DNA of 64,000 nt from Roseibium algicola (GTDB taxonomy: Bacteria > Pseudomonadota > Alphaproteobacteria > Rhizobiales > Stappiaceae): positions 1,736,001 to 1,800,000 of the forward strand of contig NZ_CP019630.1 of NCBI RefSeq assembly GCF_001999245.1. Reading direction: 5' to 3'. The notes beneath the pieces are model-generated. The model did no database searches, had not been told where the DNA came from, and worked only from the letters and a program-made list of their open reading frames with translations. Both the position numbers and the translations under genes were made by a program. Positions 8,968 to 17,734 of the stretch are shown one piece after another; position 1 is the stretch's first letter, and every line of letters starts with the position of its first letter.

Positions 8968-9885
8968 ATGAAAAACCTCAATCGCATTCACCTCTCCGGC
9001 CTTCGCGCCGTGGAAGCCGTCGCCCGGTTGGGCTCTGTCAAGGCGGCCGCGGACGAACTTGGCGTTACCGTGGGCGCCGTCAGCCAGCAGGTTCACAAGA
9101 CCGAGGCCCAGCTTGGCGTGCAGCTGTTCGAGCGGCAGAACCGTATGCTGTTGCCAACTGCTCATGTGCTTGCAATGCAGCCACATCTGACCAGCGCCAT
9201 GTCCTCGCTCTCGACCGCGATCGCCACCACCCAGCGCGGACGGGAAGATGCGTTGACGATTTCGGTTGCCCCGGTCTTCGCCGGAAAATGGCTGGTTTGG
9301 CATCTCAAGAACTTCAACAAGATGCATCCAGGCATCCGGGTTCGGGTAGAAGCGACGGTGGATCTGGTCGATCCGGACATGAGCGATGTCGATCTGTGTA
9401 TCCGTGTCGGCAAGGGACCCTATCCGGGCGTCAAGGCAGAGCAATTGCTGCACCAGCGGGTGTTTCCCGTCTGCAGCCCGGCGCTGGCCAGACAGATCAA
9501 GGTGCCGAAGGACATCGGCAAGCTGCCGATCATCCGTGACCCCGGACAAATGTTTACCTGGAAAACGTGGCTTGATCTCTTCGGCCTCGATGAGAGCATC
9601 CTGCAGGACGGCCCGACCTTTTCAGACGGTTCACTGTGCCTGGATGCGGCAATCGCCGGCCACGGGGTGTTTCTGGCCTGGGAAACGCTTGCGGTTTATG
9701 CAGTGAAGTCCGGCCAGGTGATTGCCCCCTTCCCCGAGCGCCCCGCCACGGGCAGCGCCTACTGGCTGGTCAGCGGTAAAAACGCCCCTCAGACAAAGGC
9801 CAAGAAGGCTTTCGGCGACTGGCTGCGGGAAGAGCTGCAAGGCTCCATCGGCAGACCGAAAGGAGCCGATATGGTAGAGGCGTGA
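8968..9885 (+). CDS. LysR family regulator, VtlR/LsrB-like (GcvA group)
   Basis: A 305-residue LTTR. The helix-turn-helix reads LSGLRAVEAVARLGSVKAAA and GVTVGAVSQQVHKTEAQLG, close to the GcvA/VtlR type. The effector domain includes a stretch VDLCIRVGKGPYPGVKAEQL. VtlR (Brucella) and LsrB (Sinorhizobium, Agrobacterium) are conserved Rhizobiales regulators that sit beside AbcR small-RNA genes and activate small-protein genes. The divergent 45-residue gene and the sRNA-like hairpin region fit that context. LTTR is certain; orthology to VtlR is inferred. Confidence 0.8.
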   Translation: MKNLNRIHLSGLRAVEAVARLGSVKAAADELGVTVGAVSQQVHKTEAQLGVQLFERQNRMLLPTAHVLAMQPHLTSAMSSLSTAIATTQRGREDALTISVAPVFAGKWLVWHLKNFNKMHPGIRVRVEATVDLVDPDMSDVDLCIRVGKGPYPGVKAEQLLHQRVFPVCSPALARQIKVPKDIGKLPIIRDPGQMFTWKTWLDLFGLDESILQDGPTFSDGSLCLDAAIAGHGVFLAWETLAVYAVKSGQVIAPFPERPATGSAYWLVSGKNAPQTKAKKAFGDWLREELQGSIGRPKGADMVEA

Positions 9886-9909
9886 GCGTTTTTCGCTCAT
9901 CGCGCACAT

Positions 9910-10863
9910 CTACTCGGCACCTGCAATGGATTTGCCCAGTATGTCGGCCTTCACGGCACCACGTGTGCCCATTGGCCGGTCCGGACCAACGGTGCTGTCG
10001 CGGCGGGTCTGCGCTTCCATCTCGCCATTCAACTCGGCCCCGAGCAAGATGATATACGCCGAAATCCAGAGCCACATCAGCAGGATGATGACGCCGGCAA
10101 GGCTGCCGAACGTTTTGTTGTAGCTGGCAAAGTTCGCCACATAGACCGAGAACCCGTAGGACGCGGCAAGCCACAGGAGGCAGGCGATGACTGCCCCGGG
10201 CGTGATCCATTTCCATTTGGCATCGGTTCGAGACGGCCCGAACCTGTAAACGAAGGAAAGACCGGTGACGGTCAGAAATCCCAGGATGATCCAGCGGGCC
10301 GATGACAGGACCTTCTCCAACCAGTCCGGCAAGGCGAGATAACTGAAGACAACCGGCAGCAGAAGGGCGGACACCAACCCCAGCACCAGAGCGAAAACAA
10401 GCAGGATCGTCATCACGAAGGTTCGGGCTTTCAGCGCAATGAAGCCCCGCTTCTCAACCTCGTCATAGGCGATGTTAAGTCCTTCCATGAGGCTGGCCAT
10501 GCCCTTGGAGGTGGAATAGAGCGCGATGCCCAGACCGATAACGAAGGCGAAGCCGAGCCCCGCATTCTCGCTGCCCGCTACATCTGCGGCCTGCGCCAGA
10601 ATGATTTGCGACGCCTCCTTCGGCAGAAAGTTCTCGATCATTTCAAGCTGACGACTGACCTCAACTGGTTCAACCACAAGCCCTGACAGTGCCGTGAACG
10701 CAGTTATGGTCGGGAAGATCGCAAGAAGACCGTAGAAGGCAACGCCGGCGGCAATCAGGTCGATGTGGTCGCGCTGGACCGCGTTCCACACCCGGTAGCT
10801 GATATCCAACCAGCCCATTGGCGGGATCTTTTCCGGACTGCCCGCATCTCTTCCACGTGCCAT
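9910..10863 (-). CDS. YihY/virulence factor BrkB family inner-membrane protein
   Basis: A 317-residue integral membrane protein with about six hydrophobic segments. It carries family signatures: DLIAAGVAFYGLLAIFPTIT near residue 40, then a central GLGIALYSTSKGMASLMEGLN and C-terminal FGSLAGVIILLMWLWISAYI followed by LLGAELNGEME. YihY/BrkB proteins are often misnamed RNase BN; their transport or envelope role is unsettled. Convergent with the LysR gene, 24 bp apart, with a tiny hairpin between. Confidence 0.9.
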   Translation of the reverse strand: MARGRDAGSPEKIPPMGWLDISYRVWNAVQRDHIDLIAAGVAFYGLLAIFPTITAFTALSGLVVEPVEVSRQLEMIENFLPKEASQIILAQAADVAGSENAGLGFAFVIGLGIALYSTSKGMASLMEGLNIAYDEVEKRGFIALKARTFVMTILLVFALVLGLVSALLLPVVFSYLALPDWLEKVLSSARWIILGFLTVTGLSFVYRFGPSRTDAKWKWITPGAVIACLLWLAASYGFSVYVANFASYNKTFGSLAGVIILLMWLWISAYIILLGAELNGEMEAQTRRDSTVGPDRPMGTRGAVKADILGKSIAGAE

Positions 10864-11337
10864 GTTACCCCCTCAGTTGCCTGCCCACGCCCTTCTGTCC
10901 ACGGACGTTGGCAAACAGCAGGGAGTTCAAGGGTAAACGCCCAGGTGGGGATTGAGTTCCGGTGCCTAGGGGCTCGCCGCTACGTGTTGGCCAGATTGAG
11001 GCGCAAGGCTGCCTCTCCTTTTCCGCTTGCCAACGCCTCGCCTTTCGCTACATTGACGCCCCATGAGCGACCTTACCGCACATATCCGCCGTTCCGGCCT
11101 TTGCAGTGGCTCTCAGCCTCTCTCCGGGATCGACGTGCGCCTCATCGAGCTGCAGGGCCCCGCCTGCGGTCGATTTACGCGCTAACGCGCTTTAATTCCG
11201 GCGCTTTTCTTCTCTTCGGGAACTCACGCAATAATGCGCATGAGGCCGTGGCAATCACCGCCATTATTCGCTAAAAGACCCCGACTTTCTGTTTCGACAC
11301 CTCCGCGCGCACCGCGCGAACCGACGACCGAGTACGC
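10864..11337. other. intergenic region upstream of pheS
   Basis: This 474-bp stretch separates the divergent yihY-like gene from pheS. No convincing gene is seen. A 40-codon open frame at 11063-11185 has no ribosome site and no run of phenylalanine codons, so it does not look like a pheM-type attenuation leader. An AATAATG/CATTATT inverted repeat (about 11230-11270) lies 70 bases before pheS. The pheS promoter must lie in this region but cannot be pinned down. Confidence 0.5.
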
Positions 11338-12420
11338 ATGTCCAACCTCGACACACTTGAATCCGATCTTCTGGCCGCCATCGAAGGCGCCGGGACCGAA
11401 GCCGCCCTGGAAGACATCCGCGTTGCCGCCCTTGGCAAGAAGGGCTCAATTTCCGAGCAGATGAAAACGCTCGGCAAGATGACGCCTGAAGAGCGCCAGG
11501 TGATGGGCCCTGCCCTCAACGGCCTCAAGGCGAAGGTCACCGACGCCATCGCCGCCCGCAAGGATGTGCTGGCGGAAGCGGCCCTGGAAGCACGGCTGGC
11601 CAGCGAGAAGGTGGATATCACCCTGCCGCTGCGCGCAACATCGGCGGAGACCGGCCGTATTCACCCGGTCAGCCAGGTCATCGACGAACTGACGGCGATC
11701 TTCGCCGACATGGGCTTTTCCATTGCGGAAGGCCCGGACATCGAGACCGACGAGCTGAACTTCACCGCGCTGAACTTTCCAGAAGGCCACCCGGCGCGCG
11801 AGATGCACGACACGTTCTTCTTCAATCCGAAGGAAGACGGCGAACGGCTGCTGCTGCGCACGCACACCTCGCCGGTGCAGATCCGCACCATGCGCAATCA
11901 GGAACCACCGATCCGCGTCATCATTCCGGGCCGGACCTATCGCTGCGACAGTGACCAGACCCACACGCCGATGTTCCACCAGGTGGAAGGCCTCGTGATC
12001 GACAAGGACAGCCATTTCGGTCATCTGAAATGGGTGCTGCGGGAATTCTGCAAGGCCTTCTTCGAAGTCGACGACATCAAGATGCGCTTCCGTCCGAGCT
12101 TCTTCCCGTTCACCGAACCGTCCATGGAAGTCGACATCCAGTGTGACCGGTCCGGCGGCGAAGTGAAGATCGGCCAGGGCGAAGACTGGCTGGAAATTCT
12201 CGGCTGCGGCATGGTTCATCCGAACGTCATCCGCAACTGCGGCCTCGACCCGGATGTCTACCAGGGTTTTGCCTGGGGCATGGGGATCGACCGCATCGCG
12301 ATGCTGAAATACGGCATGCCGGACCTGCGCGCCTTCTTCGACGCCGACGTCCGCTGGATCCAGCATTACGGCTTCCGCCCACTCGACCTGCCGACACTGT
12401 TCGGCGGTCTGTCCAGTTAA
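11338..12420 (+). CDS. pheS: phenylalanine--tRNA ligase alpha subunit
   Basis: A 360-residue class II synthetase subunit. The N-terminal coiled-coil arm ([20 protein letters not shown]) is followed by the catalytic core with motif 2 ([19 protein letters not shown]) and motif 3 ([17 protein letters not shown]). The alpha2-beta2 enzyme charges tRNA-Phe in the cytosol. Length is typical. pheT follows after one intervening gene rather than directly, which is less usual but seen in Rhizobiales. Confidence 0.98.
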   Translation: MSNLDTLESDLLAAIEGAGTEAALEDIRVAALGKKGSISEQMKTLGKMTPEERQVMGPALNGLKAKVTDAIAARKDVLAEAALEARLASEKVDITLPLRATSAETGRIHPVSQVIDELTAIFADMGFSIAEGPDIETDELNFTALNFPEGHPAREMHDTFFFNPKEDGERLLLRTHTSPVQIRTMRNQEPPIRVIIPGRTYRCDSDQTHTPMFHQVEGLVIDKDSHFGHLKWVLREFCKAFFEVDDIKMRFRPSFFPFTEPSMEVDIQCDRSGGEVKIGQGEDWLEILGCGMVHPNVIRNCGLDPDVYQGFAWGMGIDRIAMLKYGMPDLRAFFDADVRWIQHYGFRPLDLPTLFGGLSS

Positions 12421-12444
12421 CCGCCTGAATTTGGGGGCGCCATC

Positions 12445-13098
12445 ATGTCATTGCTGATCCGCATCGTTCTTGCCGCCATGCTGACCGTTGCCGCCCTGTT
12501 GCCGGCAGCCGCGCAGACCAGCGACCAGGAAACACGCGTCGCGACGCCGACCTCGTTCCTCGAGGCCTGCGCGGACAAGATCGAGAACCGGGGCCGGCTG
12601 CGGTTCTGCGATACCTATTTCCGGGAGAAGCTGGGCACCGAAGCCGATGCGCTGCTTTATCTCCGTGACCGGATCACGCGTCTGCGTGCCGGCCACGAGG
12701 CAAGCTCGGCCGAAAAGTACCAGAGCTTCCTGCAGGCAATCTATATCGTGGCGTTCCTGACCATTGCTTCGATCGTTCTGATCGCCAGCGACCGGCGGAT
12801 CGGCGGTACCGCCAAGTGGGCCGGCTTGACCAGCACCGCGGCCCTTCTGGTGATGGTTTTGATTGTCGCCATGGGCTGGCTCGGAAAGTACCGGGCCGAA
12901 TATGCCGCCCAGGTCGAACTCGGCATCCTGCGGGACCGGATCGAGACGGAAGCTGCCCAGGCGATTGCCACCAAACAGCAGATCACGCCCGAGATCGTGC
13001 GCGGCTGGACCCGCGACTTTTCCGACATCGGCCGCCGCTTTGCCGAAAACTACGGCGCTGCGACCATCATTCCCGAAGTGGACCGGCTCGGCAACTGA
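12445..13098 (+). CDS. hypothetical membrane protein between pheS and pheT
   Basis: A 217-residue protein with an N-terminal signal peptide (residues 1-23, ending AAAQ), a short periplasmic domain with two cysteines (C42, C55) and two transmembrane helices at about 97-113 and 122-144. A helical C-terminal portion follows. It starts 24 bp after pheS and stops 58 bp before pheT, so it is probably part of the operon. I do not recognise a family. Function unknown. Confidence 0.8.
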   Translation: MSLLIRIVLAAMLTVAALLPAAAQTSDQETRVATPTSFLEACADKIENRGRLRFCDTYFREKLGTEADALLYLRDRITRLRAGHEASSAEKYQSFLQAIYIVAFLTIASIVLIASDRRIGGTAKWAGLTSTAALLVMVLIVAMGWLGKYRAEYAAQVELGILRDRIETEAAQAIATKQQITPEIVRGWTRDFSDIGRRFAENYGAATIIPEVDRLGN

Positions 13099-13156
13099 GG
13101 CCTCCACGTCCCGTTTCGCGGTCCTGAGACCGCACCAAGTTTGAAGAGATCGAAAG

Positions 13157-15574
13157 ATGAAATTCACCCTTTCCTGGCTCAAGGAGCATCTGGAAACCGA
13201 CGCCAGCCTGGAAGAGATCGTTGAACGTCTCACCCTGATCGGACTGGAAGTCGAGGAAGTCACCAACCGCGCCGACCGCCTGAAGCCGTTCAGAATCGCA
13301 AAGGTTCTGGAAGCCGAACAGCACCCGAATGCCGACCGGCTGCGCGTCCTGAAGGTTGACACCGGCGAGGGCGACCCGGTGCAGGTTGTGTGCGGTGCGC
13401 CGAATGCCCGCGCCGGCCTTGTCGGCGTGCTCGGCAAGCCGGGCGACTATGTTCCCGGCCTTGATGTCACGCTTTCCGTCGGCAAGATCCGCGACGTGGA
13501 AAGCTTCGGCATGATGTGCTCGGAGCGCGAGCTGGAACTTTCCAACGAACATGACGGCATCATTGACCTGCCGGCGGATGCACCGGTCGGCATGGCCTAT
13601 GCCGAATGGGCCGGCCTGGATGAGCCGGTCATCGAAATCGGCCTGACGCCGAACCGCCCGGACTGCACCGGCGTATACGGCATTGCCCGTGATCTTGCCG
13701 CAGCCGGCCTCGGCAAGCTGAAGGAACGCAGCAACGAACAGGTTCGCGGCAGTTTCCCCTGCCCGGTCGACGTGACGCTCGATTTCGGCGACACCAAGCC
13801 GATGTGCAAGGCCTTCGGCCTGCGCCTGGTCAAGGGCGTGAAGAACGGCCCCTCGCCGAAATGGCTGCAGGACCGCCTGACCGCCATCGGCTTGCGTCCG
13901 ATCAACGCCCTCGTCGATATGACCAACTACATCACCTTCGATCAGGGCCGGCCGCTGCACGTGTTCGACGCCGACAAGGTTCACGGCAATCTGGTTGTCC
14001 GCCGCGGAAAGCAGGGCGAGAAGATCGACGGCCTCAACGGCAAGAGCTACGAACTCGATGACACGATCTGCGTCATTTCCGACGACAACGGCGTTGAAAG
14101 TCTCGGCGGCATCCTGGGTGGCGAGCCTTCCGGCTGCACGGAAGAGACTGTCAATGTGCTGATCGAATCCGCCCTTTGGGACGAGGACGACATTGCCGCC
14201 ACCGGGCGCAAGCTCGGCGTCAATACGGATGCACGCTATCGCTTCGAACGTGGTGTCGATCCCAACTACATGATGCCGGGTCTGGAATATGCCACGCGCA
14301 TGGTCATGGACCTGTGCGGCGGCGAGCCGTCCGAAACGGTGCAGGCCGGCTCCGTGCCGGATACCAGCAACATCATCGATTTCCCCTATTCGGAAATCAG
14401 GCGCCTGTCCGGCGTCGATGTTCTGCCTGCTGAAGCAAACGTCACCCTGAAGTCGCTCGGTTTCTGGATCTCAGGCGCCGGTGACACGGTCAAGGTGGCC
14501 GCGCCCAGCTGGCGACCGGACATCGAAGGCAAGGCCGACCTCGTGGAAGAGGTGGTGCGCATCATCGGTCTGGAGCGTGTTCCGTTCACACCACTGCCGC
14601 GCACCGGTACCGTCGGCCAGAAGGTGCTGACCACCGGACAGATCCGCCGCAACAAGGCGCGCCGGGCACTGGCCGCCCGTGGCTTCAATGAAGCGGTTAC
14701 CTGGTCGTTCATTGCCAAGGATCACGCTGAACTCTTCGGTGGCGGCAGCGCTGCGCTTGCGCTGGCCAATCCGATTTCCAGCGAGATGTCCGACATGCGC
14801 CCGAGCCTGCTTCCGGGCCTTTTGTTGGCGGCACAGCGCAATGCCGACCGGGGCTATGGCAACGTCGCCCTGTTCGAAGTCGGTCAGGTGTTCGAGAACG
14901 ATACTCCGGAAGGCCAGAAGATGGTCGCAACCGGCGTGCGCCGCGGGTCTGCCAAGCTTCAGGGTTCCGGCCGGCACTGGTCGGGTGTTTCCCAGGCCGT
15001 TGACGTGTTCGACGCCAAGGCGGACGCCGAAGCAGCGTTGGCGGCCATCGGCGCACCGGTAGACAAACTGATGGTGTCTGCAGATGCCCCGGCGACGTTC
15101 CACCCGGGCCGGTCCGGCTGTCTCAAGCTTGGCCCGAAAAACGTTCTGGCGGTGTTCGGTGAAGTTCATCCGCGCACGCTGCAGCTGCTCGACATCGAAG
15201 GACCGCTGGTCGCCTTCGAGATCTTCCTTGATGCGTTGCCCGAACCCAAAGGCAAGGGTGGCCGTTCCAAGGGTGCCCTCAATGTCAGTGGCCTTATGCC
15301 GGTTCAACGCGACTTCGCGTTCCTTGTCGGCAAGGACATTTCGGCCGAGGCCTTGCTCAAAGCGGCTCGTGGCGCGGAAAAGACGCTGATCAGCGATGTC
15401 ACGCTATTCGACATTTACGAAGGTCAGGGTGTGCCGGAGGGCCAGAAGTCAGTCGCCATCGACGTGACACTGCAGCCGCGTCAGAAGACCCTTACGGACG
15501 AGGAAATCGACGCCGTGGCAAAGAAGATCATTGCCAATGTCGAGAAGGCAACCGGTGGCACGCTGAGAGGCTGA
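13157..15574 (+). CDS. pheT: phenylalanine--tRNA ligase beta subunit
   Basis: An 805-residue subunit opening [20 protein letters not shown]. The domain order is normal: tRNA-binding (OB) domain at about 39-150, B3/B4 editing domain in the middle, B5 DNA-binding-like domain, the catalytic-like core, and a C-terminal FDX-ACB anticodon domain ending [22 protein letters not shown]. It partners PheS, binds tRNA-Phe and hydrolyses mischarged Tyr-tRNA. Length is in the usual 790-810 range. A strong terminator follows at once. Confidence 0.98.
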   Translation: MKFTLSWLKEHLETDASLEEIVERLTLIGLEVEEVTNRADRLKPFRIAKVLEAEQHPNADRLRVLKVDTGEGDPVQVVCGAPNARAGLVGVLGKPGDYVPGLDVTLSVGKIRDVESFGMMCSERELELSNEHDGIIDLPADAPVGMAYAEWAGLDEPVIEIGLTPNRPDCTGVYGIARDLAAAGLGKLKERSNEQVRGSFPCPVDVTLDFGDTKPMCKAFGLRLVKGVKNGPSPKWLQDRLTAIGLRPINALVDMTNYITFDQGRPLHVFDADKVHGNLVVRRGKQGEKIDGLNGKSYELDDTICVISDDNGVESLGGILGGEPSGCTEETVNVLIESALWDEDDIAATGRKLGVNTDARYRFERGVDPNYMMPGLEYATRMVMDLCGGEPSETVQAGSVPDTSNIIDFPYSEIRRLSGVDVLPAEANVTLKSLGFWISGAGDTVKVAAPSWRPDIEGKADLVEEVVRIIGLERVPFTPLPRTGTVGQKVLTTGQIRRNKARRALAARGFNEAVTWSFIAKDHAELFGGGSAALALANPISSEMSDMRPSLLPGLLLAAQRNADRGYGNVALFEVGQVFENDTPEGQKMVATGVRRGSAKLQGSGRHWSGVSQAVDVFDAKADAEAALAAIGAPVDKLMVSADAPATFHPGRSGCLKLGPKNVLAVFGEVHPRTLQLLDIEGPLVAFEIFLDALPEPKGKGGRSKGALNVSGLMPVQRDFAFLVGKDISAEALLKAARGAEKTLISDVTLFDIYEGQGVPEGQKSVAIDVTLQPRQKTLTDEEIDAVAKKIIANVEKATGGTLRG

Positions 15575-15595
15575 GCCGGCGTTTCACAAGACTGG

Positions 15596-15633
15596 AAAAA
15601 AGGCTGCGCGAACACCATCGCGCGGCCTTTTTT
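15596..15633. terminator. bidirectional terminator after pheT
   Basis: A stem of about 15 bp (AAAAAAGGCTGCGCG against CGCGCGGCCTTTTTT) with an eight-base loop and A/T runs on both flanks. It works in both directions: it ends the pheST operon, and its edge overlaps the stop codon of the convergent secreted-protein gene at 15632. Confidence 0.85.
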
Positions 15634-15970
15634 ACTGGCGGGCCTGCCCCATCTCTGCACAGACAAGGACGGAACATTTCGGGTTGTCCTTGGTCGGCAC
15701 GAATGTCGGCCGCACCGTCTGGCCCGAGAAACACTGGTTCCGACCGACGACAAACCGGTCGAACTTGTAAGGGCCTGATTTCAGATTGATGCCCCCGAAT
15801 CTCTTGATCAGGTCCTGCGTCTGGTCACAGGTCAGTTGCGTGGTATCGGGCTGACGCCGGGTTTGCGCTTCCGCCTGCAGCACAGGGACAAGAGCCGCAC
15901 ACATAAACAGGCCTGCCTGAAGTGCGGACTTCGCAATTAACAGTTGTTTTCTTGTATTATTCTCGTTCAT
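15632..15970 (-). CDS. secreted four-cysteine small protein, paralogue 1
   Basis: A 112-residue exported protein. The signal peptide covers about residues 1-35 (ending AEAQ). The mature part has the pattern T-C-D-Q, a FDRFV motif, N-Q-C, then PTKDNPKC with a final VC, giving four cysteines likely paired as two disulfides in the periplasm. The next two genes (16175 and 16544) encode the same pattern, so this is a tandem-duplicated family. No function is known to me. Its stop codon overlaps the pheT terminator. Confidence 0.8.
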   Translation of the reverse strand: MNENNTRKQLLIAKSALQAGLFMCAALVPVLQAEAQTRRQPDTTQLTCDQTQDLIKRFGGINLKSGPYKFDRFVVGRNQCFSGQTVRPTFVPTKDNPKCSVLVCAEMGQARQ

Positions 15971-16174
15971 CGCAAGGCCTTTCCTGAGTATTCAGGCGAA
16001 GTCATGTATTAAATGGCTATGATTTCCAGCAGTAGGCAATCCGTATTTCATATTTGTGAAACGGTTTCCAAATGCAACACAGCGTTGCCCCGTCCGCGCA
16101 TGAAATAGCAAGAAAAGCCTGCAAGGCGGTTAAGACTTGTGCCTCTTTATCCTGTTTTTGCAGAAGGATCCCGT

Positions 16175-16495
16175 TTACCGCTGCGTCCGGTTCTGGAAAC
16201 ACCTGTAGCCGACGGAGCACTGCGGATTGTCGCGCGTGGGAGCAAATTTCGCACGGACCTGCCCCGTTTGCGGCCGGCAATAGCTACCGTTTGCAACGAA
16301 GCGGTCAAAGGTCGACTGGCCGGTCGTCAGGACGATGCTGCCACTTTTCCTGACCAGTTCCTGAGCCTGGGCACATGTCATTGAACGCGTGTCCGGACGC
16401 CCGGCCTGGGCCATGGCCGGTTCTACGGCGGCAGTGCCCCCGAGCCAGGTAAACGCCAGGAAGCCGAAACATGCGCTTCTGGAAAGTCGGTTCAC
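16175..16495 (-). CDS. secreted four-cysteine small protein, paralogue 2
   Basis: A 106-residue exported protein with a signal peptide ending near residue 30 (AMAQ). The mature domain reads GRPDTRSMTCAQAQELV, TGQSTFDRFVANGSYC and FAPTRDNPQCSVGYRC, the same four-cysteine framework as its neighbours. It lies 48 bp downstream of paralogue 3 on the same strand, so those two may be co-transcribed. Function unknown; periplasmic or surface location inferred from the signal peptide. Confidence 0.8.
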   Translation of the reverse strand: MNRLSRSACFGFLAFTWLGGTAAVEPAMAQAGRPDTRSMTCAQAQELVRKSGSIVLTTGQSTFDRFVANGSYCRPQTGQVRAKFAPTRDNPQCSVGYRCFQNRTQR

Positions 16496-16543
16496 ATGAC
16501 GTCTCCTGTTGAAGTCCGGGAGGGCAACCGGCCCGGATACGGC

Positions 16544-16861
16544 TCAGTCATACCGCCAGGGTTGGGGATTGATACAGCGAAGCACGTAGCATTTCGCATT
16601 GTCCTTCGTTGGAATGTAGTCCCGGCGCGTGACCTCGCCATGCTGGCAGTAGCTCCGGTTGGCCACATACCGGTCGAACGTATAGCGCCCGGTGCTGAGC
16701 ACGACAGCCCCACGCTGATTGATCATGGACTGAACCTGTCCGCAGGACATGGCGGTAGAATTCGGCCGTCCGGATTGGGCCGCGGATGGCAGAGCGGTGA
16801 CAAGCACCGCCCCGCAAGCGGCCAGTGCGGCGATCATTTGTGTGCGTGGCAAGAGGTACAT
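16544..16861 (-). CDS. secreted four-cysteine small protein, paralogue 3
   Basis: A 105-residue exported protein. ATG 16861 is chosen because AGGA lies seven bases upstream and it starts a proper signal peptide (MYLLPRTQMIAALAACGAVL, ending SAAQ); the in-frame ATG at 16918 has no ribosome site. The mature part reads GRPNSTAMSCGQVQSMI, TGRYTFDRYVANRSYC and IPTKDNAKCYVLRC. First gene of the three-paralogue array. Function unknown. Confidence 0.8.
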   Translation of the reverse strand: MYLLPRTQMIAALAACGAVLVTALPSAAQSGRPNSTAMSCGQVQSMINQRGAVVLSTGRYTFDRYVANRSYCQHGEVTRRDYIPTKDNAKCYVLRCINPQPWRYD

Positions 16862-17056
16862 CGGCAATTCCTGAAAAGACCAAACGTCTCCGAAGGAGAT
16901 GGCGCCTACCCGCTTCATGTCAAGACGGTGCCCCTCTCATCCGCTGGCGGCACTTATCTGCGAAGGACACATTCGCGTGCATGGTCCTCATCATGCACGG
17001 CGCGCGATACGTTGAGAATCGGATAGGTTGCCCCTTCGCGAAAAGAGGATCCGGAA

Positions 17057-17701
17057 ATGACCGCCGATTTGCAGATGGATGTACGCGACGCAAGGCTGGG
17101 CGATCCCTATGCCGCCAGTGAGGAGACGCGGCTGGCAGGTCTTGAGCAGATCCTCAGGACCGTGCCTCATGTGATGGAAATCCTGACCACCGTCCGCAAC
17201 CTTGCCCTTCCTGATGCCTGGCTGGTGTCGGGCGGTATCTACCAGACTGTCTGGAACGTCCTCACCAACCGCCCCCTGCTGCACGGCATCAAGGATTTCG
17301 ACATCATCTATTTCGACGGAACCGATCTATCCTATGAGGCCGAGGACGCTGTTATCGGCAAGGTCAACCAGGCCCTGCCCGACTTGGCGAGCCTTCTGGA
17401 AGTGAGAAATCAGGCTCGCGTCCACCTGTGGTACGAGAGCCGTTTCGGCAGGCCATACCGCCCTCTCGACTGTGCCATGGATTCGCTGACGACCTATGCC
17501 TCGCGCACCCATTCGGTGGCGGCACGGCTCGAAGAAGACGGGCGCATGGTGTTGCATGCGCCTTTCGGCCTTGCCAACCTGTTCGGCATGCGGCTGGTGC
17601 CCAATTACACACAGCCGAACCCGGAAACCTATGCGGAAAAGGCGGCGCGGATGATGGCCCTCTGGCCGGAGCTGACAGTCATTCCCTGGGACAATGCCTG
17701 A
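17057..17701 (+). CDS. nucleotidyltransferase family protein (DUF925/NTP_transf_6)
   Basis: A 214-residue protein. A VSGGIYQTVWN motif near residue 56 and a KDFDIIYFDGTDLSYEAED metal-binding DxD-like motif near 80 are characteristic of the YitF-like nucleotidyltransferase group. A WYESRFGRPYRPLDCAMDSL block and a C-terminal YAEKAARMMALWP complete the family profile. Predicted cytosolic; the transferred nucleotide and target are not known for the family. Divergent from the four-cysteine gene array, convergent with pabB. Confidence 0.85.
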   Translation: MTADLQMDVRDARLGDPYAASEETRLAGLEQILRTVPHVMEILTTVRNLALPDAWLVSGGIYQTVWNVLTNRPLLHGIKDFDIIYFDGTDLSYEAEDAVIGKVNQALPDLASLLEVRNQARVHLWYESRFGRPYRPLDCAMDSLTTYASRTHSVAARLEEDGRMVLHAPFGLANLFGMRLVPNYTQPNPETYAEKAARMMALWPELTVIPWDNA

Positions 17702-17734
17702 GACGTCAGCGCTGCTCTGTTAGCGTACCGGTTA

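Noticed and set aside
11063..11185. Possible phenylalanine leader peptide (attenuator) before pheS
   Set aside because: The 40-codon frame has only one Phe codon, no ribosome site and no clear pair of competing hairpins ending in a T-run.
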